From contig NZ_JAQIYM010000022.1 of assembly GCF_028823535.1 (NCBI RefSeq), positions 1-64,000 of the forward strand: a stretch of DNA of 64,000 bases, written 5' to 3'. Shown one piece after another: positions 25,014 through 31,697 of the stretch (within the stretch, counting starts at the first letter, position 1; each line of letters begins with the position of its first letter). The notes beneath the pieces were generated by a model that saw nothing but the letters and a program-made list of their open reading frames with translations, had not been told where the DNA came from and did not search any database. Both the position numbers and the translations under genes were made by a program. Source of the DNA: Pseudomonas serbica. Lineage in GTDB: Bacteria; Pseudomonadota; Gammaproteobacteria; Pseudomonadales; Pseudomonadaceae.

Positions 25014-25793
25014 TTATTTTGTCTGATTTAAAACCTGAAGCATCGCAGCCGTTTGTGCGTCCGGCGTGCCGTCATAGCGCGCCGGTCGGAAATGCATCTG
25101 GAAAGCCGCCAGTACATGGCGGGTTGCGACGTCCAGTTCGCCGGTTTGCGGCGTGTCATAACCGAAGCGTGCCAGTTGCGTCTGGTACCAGCTGATGCTC
25201 GGCAGCTGCGTTTCAAACCGGGTTTGCTGGCGGGCTACGGCTTGCTCGTTCGGCCATATTCCGATCCCTTGCTCAGCCAGGCGCTTCCAGGGAAACAGGG
25301 GGCCGGGATCGAGTTTGCGCAAGGGGGCGATGTCGCTATGGCCGACAATGTTACGAGGGTTGATTGCGTAGCGCTGGCTGATGTCCTTGAGCAGGACGAT
25401 CAGGGATTGGACCTGCGCTTCGGTGTAGGGGTACCACAGGCGCCCGGTCGGGGTGTCCTTGAAGCCCGGATTGACGATTTCGATGCCGATAGAGCTTGAG
25501 TTCATCCAGGTGCGGCCTTGCCATTGGCTTTCCCCGGCGTGCCAGGAACGCAGGTTTTCATCCATCAGCTTGTAGATGGTCGCGCTCTTGTTGTCGCCGA
25601 TCAGGTAATGACTGCTGACTTCACCATGGGTGAGCAGTTGAAGCGAGCGCTCCAGCGAAGCCGAGGTGTAGTGCAGCACGACGAATTGAATGCGACTGTC
25701 GTGATTGGCGGAAGCATGGCTGGTGTCGTAGCGGGGACCGCTGGCGCAGCCGGCCAAGAGGATCAGCGACACGATGAGAGCAAGATATTTCAT
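25014..25793 (-). CDS. ampDh2: N-acetylmuramoyl-L-alanine amidase AmpDh2
   Basis: Lipoprotein amidase of 259 aa that cleaves between MurNAc and the stem peptide of peptidoglycan. The lipobox LLAGC (C16) predicts anchoring in the outer membrane. The amidase-2 domain (about 30-180) shows the zinc-ligand histidine in FVVLHYTSAS and the second site VGHSDIAPLRKLDPGPLFPW. A peptidoglycan-binding domain (about 200-255; ATRHVLAAFQMHFRPARYDG) follows. The position beside algB-kinB matches P. aeruginosa ampDh2 (PA5485), and E. coli AmiD is a relative. In P. aeruginosa this amidase takes part in muropeptide turnover and beta-lactamase control. Confidence 0.92.
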   Translation of the reverse strand: MKYLALIVSLILLAGCASGPRYDTSHASANHDSRIQFVVLHYTSASLERSLQLLTHGEVSSHYLIGDNKSATIYKLMDENLRSWHAGESQWQGRTWMNSSSIGIEIVNPGFKDTPTGRLWYPYTEAQVQSLIVLLKDISQRYAINPRNIVGHSDIAPLRKLDPGPLFPWKRLAEQGIGIWPNEQAVARQQTRFETQLPSISWYQTQLARFGYDTPQTGELDVATRHVLAAFQMHFRPARYDGTPDAQTAAMLQVLNQTK

Positions 25794-25895
25794 GGGGAAG
25801 CCAACACGCTAAAGACAGTAATGCAACAGTGTAACGTACTGGCTTGTGCGTGTTGGCCCATCGCAACGATTTGAACAAAATGGAGCGACCAGCCC

Positions 25896-27830
25896 TCAGC
25901 CCATCTCTACCCGGTTGCGCCCAGCATTTTTGGCGCGGTAGAGCGCCTGATCGGCTCTTTTCAGCACCAGATCGCTGTGCTCGCCAGGTTTGAACGCAGC
26001 CAGGCCCATGGAGAGGGTGACGGTGACCGGTTCACCCCTGAAGTGAAAAGGGCAGGCTTCGATCGAGGCGCGCAGGGTTTCCAGGAGTTTCAGGCCGCTC
26101 GCCGGGGCCGTGGACGGCATCAGCAGGACAAACTCTTCTCCGCCAAAGCGCGCAATGAAATCCGTTCCGCGCAGGCGTTTGCGCAGCACGCTGGCAATGA
26201 TTTTCAGTACTTTGTCACCCGCCAGGTGCCCGTAATTGTCATTGATGCGCTTGAAGTGATCGAGATCGAGCATGGCCAGCATCAGCGTATTGCCGTGCTG
26301 CTGCCACTGGCCGATTTCATGTTCCAGGCGTTCGCTCCAGGCCGCGCGGTTGGGCAGGCCGGTCAGCGGGTCGATCAAGGCTTTCTGGCGCTGCTCTTCG
26401 AGATGCTCGCGAAAGCCCTGGGCTTCCTGTTCCATGTGGGCAACCCGTTCGGCCAGGCTCTGCAGGCGGGCTGCCACCTCCTGTTCACGCTCATCGCGCT
26501 GCTGACGGTGCTGGTCCATGGTGCCGAGCAAGCCTTCCAGATGATTTTCCAGGATGTGCTTGAGGTCATCCAGGTCGGCTGCTTCCTGCACGCTGCTCTG
26601 CAAGCCGTCGACCTGTTCACGAATCTGCGTGTCCATCGCATGGGCGGCAGTTCGGCTGTCGGCATGACCGGCGCTGGCGGCCTGCAGGTTGCTCTGGAAC
26701 GATTCCAGGCGTTCGTTGAGCCGCTGCAGATAGGCTTCGAATTCATGTTGGCCACTGTCAGAGATTGCCAGCATCAAAGTCGCCAGATCGTCGAGGATCG
26801 GCAGCAATTCGTACCAGTTCAAACCGTTTTTCAGTCGCTCCCGCATGGATTCGGCTTGCGGGCGATGACGTTCGGGCAGCGTCAGGTCATCGAGCAGGCC
26901 TAACAAAGTCTCTTCGATGTGTTTGGCCACCGAGCTGTAGGACGGTTCGGGCGAGTCGGGCAGGGCGTAGAGTATGTCCTGCTCGGGCTGCTGTGGATCG
27001 ACGGCTGCCAGGGCCTTGGCCATGGGCGAGGGCAGCGGCAGGGTGTCGAGCAACAGCGCCGGCTTCAATTCGTCGGGATTGAGTGCCTGTTCAGCCTGGG
27101 CCATGGGTGTGACGACAGGCTGGACGGTCAGTTGTGGCGGCTCAAGGATTAGCGTAACAGCAACTGGTTGGGTTGCAGCCGGTATCTGCGGGGTTGCGTG
27201 CGGCGCGCTGTCAGCGGTGACTGACGGGCTCGCGACCACAGGCGCCAAAACGGTTTCGCCCGTGTGCGCGAAAAGTGCTTGTTCTGCAGGGGAGGCTTCG
27301 TCGACTTCACGTTGCCCGAACAGCCGCTGCAGCAGTCCTGGGCGCTCGGGTTCCGCCGGGCTCTCCAGCTGGCTCAGGGCCTTGCCTTGCAGCCCGCTCA
27401 GTTCGCCGAGCAGCAACGGGATCTCACGCGCTTGGCTGACGCGGCTGTCCAGTTGTTTGGCGAAGTGCTTGAGGGGGCGACTCACTTCCCGGGGCAGCGG
27501 CAACGTCTGCAACTGCGTGACCAGGGCGGTGAGGGCGGCGCTGGTCTGGTTGATCCGGGTTTCCCGACGCTGCTCGGAGTCGAGTACGGCTTTTTCCAGG
27601 CGTGGCAGCAGGGCGGCGAGACCGGCGTCCATGTCGTCGGTGCGCACGACGTCGCGCATCTCCTTCATGCATTGGTCAACGACTCGATCGGTGCCCTCTG
27701 CTGCCAGCGTGCTGCGTACCAGGCCCCGGCGCAGCAAGTCGAGCCGGGCGTCCCAGCGACGTTCGAGCTTTTCCTGTTGTTCGATGCTATGCAGGTACTT
27801 CTCTTTCCAGCGCTGTGCTTCGTCGCTCAT
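25896..27830 (-). CDS. Diguanylate cyclase (GGDEF) with long helical N-terminus
   Basis: Protein of 644 aa. The C-terminal GGDEF domain (about residues 480-644; DPLTGLPNRAAWSERLEHEI) has an intact active site RFGGEEF and, five residues before it, an inhibitory I-site RGTD, so it is predicted to be an active, product-inhibited cyclic-di-GMP synthase. The first 470 residues are mostly helical and charged, with coiled-coil segments and a Pro/Ala/Val-rich linker (about 190-270); no membrane helix is seen, so it is cytoplasmic. Its ATG overlaps the stop of the upstream EEP gene by 4 bp (coupled). Confidence 0.92.
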   Translation of the reverse strand: MSDEAQRWKEKYLHSIEQQEKLERRWDARLDLLRRGLVRSTLAAEGTDRVVDQCMKEMRDVVRTDDMDAGLAALLPRLEKAVLDSEQRRETRINQTSAALTALVTQLQTLPLPREVSRPLKHFAKQLDSRVSQAREIPLLLGELSGLQGKALSQLESPAEPERPGLLQRLFGQREVDEASPAEQALFAHTGETVLAPVVASPSVTADSAPHATPQIPAATQPVAVTLILEPPQLTVQPVVTPMAQAEQALNPDELKPALLLDTLPLPSPMAKALAAVDPQQPEQDILYALPDSPEPSYSSVAKHIEETLLGLLDDLTLPERHRPQAESMRERLKNGLNWYELLPILDDLATLMLAISDSGQHEFEAYLQRLNERLESFQSNLQAASAGHADSRTAAHAMDTQIREQVDGLQSSVQEAADLDDLKHILENHLEGLLGTMDQHRQQRDEREQEVAARLQSLAERVAHMEQEAQGFREHLEEQRQKALIDPLTGLPNRAAWSERLEHEIGQWQQHGNTLMLAMLDLDHFKRINDNYGHLAGDKVLKIIASVLRKRLRGTDFIARFGGEEFVLLMPSTAPASGLKLLETLRASIEACPFHFRGEPVTVTLSMGLAAFKPGEHSDLVLKRADQALYRAKNAGRNRVEMG

Positions 27831-28705
27831 TCATGGGATCCGCGGGGGGCAGGACTCAACGCGGGCAATGCATCGGCCGTGAGCGAACCCGGCAGACGAA
27901 TTTCTACCGCGACCGGCAGGTGATCGGAAATGGGTTGCGCCAGCACCTCGACCTTTTCCAGGGTCAGGCTCGGGCTCAGCAGAATATGGTCCAGGCAGCG
28001 CTGCGGGCGCCAGCTGGGGAATGTCGCATCCAGTTGCGGGGCCAGCAGGCCCAGGTCGCGCAATGGGGAGTTTTGCAACAGGTCACTGGCATGGGTGTTC
28101 ATGTCACCCATCAATACCTGGTGCTTGTAGCCACCGATCAGCTCGCGGATGTACGCCAGTTGCAGGCTGCGGGCACGAGCACCGAGTGCCAGGTGCATCA
28201 TGACCACCACCAGCGCTTCCGGGCCTTCACCGAAACGTACCAGTATCGCCCCGCGACCTTTCGGTCCTGGCAACGGATGGTCCTCGATCGCCCACGGCCG
28301 CAGGCGGCTGAGCACGCCGTTGCTGTGCTGGCCCAGGCGACCGAGGTTGCGATTGAGTTGTTGGTACCAGTAAGGGAAGGCGCCGAGCTGGGCCAGGTGT
28401 TCGACTTGATTGACGTAGCCTGAGCGCAGGCTGCCGCCATCGGCTTCCTGCAGGGCGACCAGATCGAAATCGCCCAGCAGATTGCCGATCTTTTGCAGAT
28501 TGTCGGCACGCCCGGTGTGCGGCAACAGGTGTTGCCAGCCCCGGGTCAGGTAATGCCGATACCGCTCGGTGCTGATGCCGACCTGGATATTGAAGCTGAG
28601 CAAGCGCAGACGGCTGTCTGCGGGCAGGCCCGTCGACTCCAGGTGATGCTCGTTGACCCGCGGATCATGCAGGCCAACGACACGTTCGGTTCCCCAGCGG
28701 CGCAT
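27827..28705 (-). CDS. Endonuclease/exonuclease/phosphatase family protein
   Basis: Protein of 292 aa with the EEP fold. The metal-binding N (LLSFNIQVGIST), E (LVALQEADGGSLRSGYV) and the D-x-N pair (LMGDMNTHASD) are visible, and the general-base region is LDHILLSPSL...ISDHLPVAVEI. There is no signal peptide, so it is cytoplasmic. Whether it is a nuclease, phosphatase or lipase cannot be told. It is transcribed with the GGDEF gene (4-bp overlap) and lies 14 bp downstream of dsbA on the same strand. I infer a two- or three-gene transcript. Confidence 0.85.
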   Translation of the reverse strand: MRRWGTERVVGLHDPRVNEHHLESTGLPADSRLRLLSFNIQVGISTERYRHYLTRGWQHLLPHTGRADNLQKIGNLLGDFDLVALQEADGGSLRSGYVNQVEHLAQLGAFPYWYQQLNRNLGRLGQHSNGVLSRLRPWAIEDHPLPGPKGRGAILVRFGEGPEALVVVMMHLALGARARSLQLAYIRELIGGYKHQVLMGDMNTHASDLLQNSPLRDLGLLAPQLDATFPSWRPQRCLDHILLSPSLTLEKVEVLAQPISDHLPVAVEIRLPGSLTADALPALSPAPRGSHE

Positions 28706-28719
28706 GGCAGGCGCCTCGC

Positions 28720-29361
28720 TTAGTTGGCGGCAGCCTTGTTAGCCGCTCGCTCTTGGTCGACCAGTTTATCGGCCAGTTGCAGGGCTTGTTCGGCACCGCC
28801 GGCGGAGCCCACGTCAAAACGATATTTGCCGTTGACGATCATGGTGGGTACGCCGGTGATTTCATATTTCTTCGCAAGTTCTTTGGCTTTGTTGATCTGG
28901 CCCTTGATGGCGAAAGAGTCAAAGGTAGCCAGGAACTTGTCCTTGTCGACGCCCTGGGTGGCGAGGAAGTCGGCCATGTCGTTCTTGTCGGTCAGTTTCT
29001 TGTGTTCTTTCTGGATGGCTTCGAACACTGCAGCGTGGACCTTGTGCTCGACGCCCATGGCTTCGAGGGTCAGGAACATCTGACCGTGAGCGTCCCACGG
29101 GCCACCAAACATGGCAGGAATACGCACGAAATTAACGTCGGATGGCAGCTTTTCAACCCATGGGTTGATCACCGGTTCAAAGGCGTAGCAGTGCGGGCAA
29201 CCGTACCAGAACAGCTCCACCACTTCGATCTTGCCAGGCACGGCGACCGGCACCGGATTGCTCAGCTCGACATAAGGTGCAGCGGGGGCTTCAGCGGCTT
29301 GGGCAGTCATGCCGAACAGGCTGGCAGCGGCAAAAACGGCGCTGATGATCAGATTACGCAT
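28720..29361 (-). CDS. dsbA: Thiol:disulfide oxidoreductase DsbA
   Basis: Periplasmic disulfide-forming enzyme of 213 aa. The signal peptide ends at QAAEA. The thioredoxin-fold active site is C55-P-H-C58 in FWYGCPHCYAFEP, and the cis-proline loop ITGVPTMIVNGKY is intact. It introduces disulfides into exported proteins and is reoxidised by DsbB. It follows the cytochrome c4 gene on the same strand, separated by a terminator; the two cytochromes need reduced haem-binding cysteines, so the linkage fits envelope thiol handling. Confidence 0.96.
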   Translation of the reverse strand: MRNLIISAVFAAASLFGMTAQAAEAPAAPYVELSNPVPVAVPGKIEVVELFWYGCPHCYAFEPVINPWVEKLPSDVNFVRIPAMFGGPWDAHGQMFLTLEAMGVEHKVHAAVFEAIQKEHKKLTDKNDMADFLATQGVDKDKFLATFDSFAIKGQINKAKELAKKYEITGVPTMIVNGKYRFDVGSAGGAEQALQLADKLVDQERAANKAAAN

Positions 29362-29455
29362 GCTTTACTCCTGGACAAATTTTATCGCCTCGCGGGACCT
29401 GGATTAAGACAGGTCATGGCGGGCCCGAGTTCTGTAGTGTAACGGCAGCGGCCAC

Positions 29456-29483
29456 AAAAAAGGGCGGCCAAGGCCACCCTTTT
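29456..29483 (-). terminator. Terminator after cytochrome c4 gene
   Basis: Minus-strand hairpin AAAAGGGTGGCC/GGCCGCCC followed by TTTTTT, about 80 bp after the c4 stop. It separates the cytochrome pair from dsbA. Confidence 0.8.
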
Positions 29484-29561
29484 CATACTTGCTGTGACGG
29501 ATTAATGGAGCGTTAACGTTGCAGGAGATGCAGACCCCGATCAACGCCCGATTTGCCGGTC

Positions 29562-30191
29562 TTAGTGCAGGCCCTGGATGTAGCTGGACACTGCGGCAAT
29601 GTCTTCGTCGCTCAGCTTCTTGGCAATGCTTTGCATCGGTTTGGTATCGCCGTCATTGGTACGGCCGCCTTCTTCCTTGCGGAAATCGGTCAGTTGCTTG
29701 CCGATGTATTGAGCATGCTGGCCGCCCAGGTGCGGGAAGCCTGCTGCTGCGTTACCCGCGCCGTTTGGCGAGTGGCAACCGGTGCAGGCTGGCAGGCCCT
29801 TGGCCAGGTCGCCACCGCGGAACAGTGCTTCACCGCGAGCCACGACTTTCGGGTCGGCGGCGCCGACACTGCCCTTTTGGCTGGCGAAGTAGGCGGCGAT
29901 GTCCGCCAGATCCTGGTCGCTCAGGTTGGTCAGCAGGCCAGTCATTTCCAGAACGGTGCGCTTGCCCGACTTGATGTCGTGCAATTGCTTGGTCAGGTAG
30001 CGTTCACCCTGGCCGGCCAGTTTTGGAAAGTTAGGCGCCATGCTGTTGCCATCCGGGCCATGACAGGCACCACATACGGCGGCTTTTGCCTGGCCTGCGG
30101 CGGCGTCACCAGGTTTGACTGGCTCACCTGCAGCATGGGCAATGCCGGAGATCCCCACGGTCAACAGCAGACTCACGATCAATTTGTTCAT
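29562..30191 (-). CDS. Dihaem cytochrome c4
   Basis: Periplasmic dihaem cytochrome of 209 aa. Signal peptide cut after AHA. Two CxxCH haem sites are C40-G-A-C43-H44 and C136-T-G-C139-H140, with Met ligands in the SMAPNFPKLAG and TKPMQSIAKKLS regions. Cytochrome c4 gives electrons to terminal oxidases (cbb3 and others). It is next to a monohaem cytochrome gene of the same strand (43 bp gap) and close to dsbA, as in other pseudomonads. Confidence 0.94.
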   Translation of the reverse strand: MNKLIVSLLLTVGISGIAHAAGEPVKPGDAAAGQAKAAVCGACHGPDGNSMAPNFPKLAGQGERYLTKQLHDIKSGKRTVLEMTGLLTNLSDQDLADIAAYFASQKGSVGAADPKVVARGEALFRGGDLAKGLPACTGCHSPNGAGNAAAGFPHLGGQHAQYIGKQLTDFRKEEGGRTNDGDTKPMQSIAKKLSDEDIAAVSSYIQGLH

Positions 30192-30234
30192 CAGCTAATC
30201 CAACTACGGCTAAGGGTTAAGTTATGGACCGGGT

Positions 30235-30525
30235 TTACTCGCTCATCCACTGGATGATGGCTTGGTAATCCTCGGCACTGCAGTCCATGCACAAACCACG
30301 CGGCGGCATCGCCTTGAAACCCTGGGTCACGTGTTGCACCAGCGTCTCCATACCTTTCGCCAACCTCGGCGTCCAAGCTTCCTGATCGCCCTTGCGGGGC
30401 GCCATGGGTAGTTGGCCGGAATGACAGGCACCACAAACACGGTTGTACACTGCTTCCGGATCCTGTGTAGCCTGAGCGCTGTAAAGCGGTATCAAGACTC
30501 CGGCAGCTAGCAGCCATTTCGTCAT
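30235..30525 (-). CDS. Monohaem c-type cytochrome (c5-like)
   Basis: Short periplasmic cytochrome of 96 aa. Signal peptide MTKWLLAAGVLIPLYSAQA; one haem site C31-G-A-C34-H35; Met ligand region AMPPRGLCMDC. The extra Cys pair LCMDCSAEDY near the C-terminus is typical of cytochrome c5. It is probably the first gene of a two-cistron transcript with cytochrome c4, ended by the terminator at 29456. Confidence 0.9.
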   Translation of the reverse strand: MTKWLLAAGVLIPLYSAQATQDPEAVYNRVCGACHSGQLPMAPRKGDQEAWTPRLAKGMETLVQHVTQGFKAMPPRGLCMDCSAEDYQAIIQWMSE

Positions 30526-30716
30526 AAAACGACCTTTTCAGGGTTGAGAGCGATCTGCGTTCTAATGCGCAATCAAGGTCTGTCGCTCTCGCGAACTTCA
30601 TCCTGCGTCGGGACAAAGCGCACACAAAATCTGCGGCATTATATACTGGCGTCACTGAAACGGAAGCGACACTGCTTGCCGCACCCATTCCTGGCGCCGC
30701 CCACATCGGAAATCCC

Positions 30717-31361
30717 ATGCAACTCAAGAATCCCATCCTCGGTCTGTGCCAACAGTCCACCTTCATGCTCAGCGCCGCCAAAGTCGACCAATGTCCGGAT
30801 GACGAGGGCTTTGAAGTCGCCTTCGCCGGTCGTTCCAACGCCGGCAAGTCCAGCGCCCTGAACACCCTGACGCACGCCAGCCTGGCGCGCACCTCGAAAA
30901 CGCCGGGGCGCACGCAACTCTTGAACTTCTTCAAGCTAGACGATGAACGCCGTCTGGTCGACCTGCCGGGCTACGGTTATGCAAAAGTACCGATCCCGCT
31001 CAAGCAACACTGGCAGCGTCACCTCGAGGCCTACCTGGGTGGTCGCGAGAGTTTGAAGGGTTTGATCCTGATGATGGACATCCGTCACCCGATGACCGAC
31101 TTCGACCTGCTGATGCTCGATTGGGCGGTCGCCGCCGGCATGCCGATGCACATCCTGCTGACCAAGGCAGACAAGCTGACCTACGGTGCGGCCAAGAACA
31201 CGCTGCTCAAGGTGCAGTCGGAAATCCGCAAGGGTTGGGGCGATGCCGTGACGATCCAATTGTTTTCGGCGCCCAAACGCATGGGCCTGGAAGACGCCTA
31301 CACTGTATTGGCAGGCTGGATGGAACTGGCGGACAAGGGCGCCGAAGAAGTTACCGGATAA
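30717..31361 (+). CDS. engB: Ribosome biogenesis GTPase EngB (YihA/YsxC)
   Basis: GTPase of 214 aa needed for late assembly of the large ribosomal subunit. GTP-binding motifs: G1 GRSNAGKSS (residues 38-46), G3 DLPGYGYAK, and G4 TKADK. The G2 region (RTSKTPGRTQLLNFF) is conserved. It sits divergent from the cytochrome genes and convergent with ersA and polA, the same arrangement as yihA-spf-polA in E. coli. Confidence 0.95.
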   Translation: MQLKNPILGLCQQSTFMLSAAKVDQCPDDEGFEVAFAGRSNAGKSSALNTLTHASLARTSKTPGRTQLLNFFKLDDERRLVDLPGYGYAKVPIPLKQHWQRHLEAYLGGRESLKGLILMMDIRHPMTDFDLLMLDWAVAAGMPMHILLTKADKLTYGAAKNTLLKVQSEIRKGWGDAVTIQLFSAPKRMGLEDAYTVLAGWMELADKGAEEVTG

Positions 31362-31383
31362 GTGTGTAAAAAATCGTCTGAGG

Positions 31384-31411
31384 TGCGGTCAAGCCAGCGC
31401 GGCATGACCGC
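31384..31411 (+). terminator. Hairpin after engB
   Basis: TGCGGTCA, a 12-base loop, then TGACCGCA. No long T run follows. It may end engB transcripts, or fold antisense to the ersA end. Confidence 0.4.
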
Positions 31412-31430
31412 AGCAGGCGGTTTTCTACAG

Positions 31431-31563
31431 GCAAAAAAAACCCCGGACTTCTATGGGGAGGGGGAAGTTCCGGGGTTCAAGTTCTAGACCGCTAGGGCGG
31501 GGTCCAGATATCTGCCAACACTTAACACAACATAGGAGCATCGAAGGGCTTCACCAGCCATTC
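31431..31563 (-). ncRNA. ersA: ErsA small regulatory RNA
   Basis: Located between engB and polA, the position of ErsA in P. aeruginosa and of Spot 42 in E. coli. A perfect-context promoter lies just upstream and a strong terminator at the end: AACCCCGGA-type stem followed by eight T. From the predicted start (about 31562) to the T run the transcript is about 132 nt, the length reported for ErsA. A CU-rich loop (CCCCCTCCCC) in the terminator hairpin and the unpaired 5' part are candidate target-binding regions. In P. aeruginosa ErsA is AlgU-dependent and acts on algC, oprD and amrZ mRNAs. Exact ends are inferred. Confidence 0.8.
31433..31477 (-). terminator. Terminator of ersA
   Basis: Minus-strand AACCCCGGAACTTC ... 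GAAGTCCGGGGTT with one bulged base, followed by eight T at 31433-31440. Confidence 0.85.
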
Positions 31564-31569
31564 AGTAAA

Positions 31570-31597
31570 TCTGAGTGGCTGGAAGCGCAATTAGTTC
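31570..31597 (-). promoter_or_regulatory. AlgU (sigma-22) promoter of ersA
   Basis: Minus strand GAACTA at 31597-31592, 17 bases, TCAGA at 31574-31570; the consensus is GAACTT, 16-17 bases, TCTGA (5 of 6 and 4 of 5 matches). It fits a start at about 31562, giving a 132-nt RNA. Known AlgU control of ersA in P. aeruginosa supports it. Confidence 0.7.
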
Positions 31598-31697
31598 AAT
31601 TTTATTTCGCGAGCTTTGGAATAATCCCAAGCACCTTTCGGACTAAGCAGTCTTTGCGCGGTCTGCCGCGGCATCATGCCGCAGCAGAATTCTCGGC

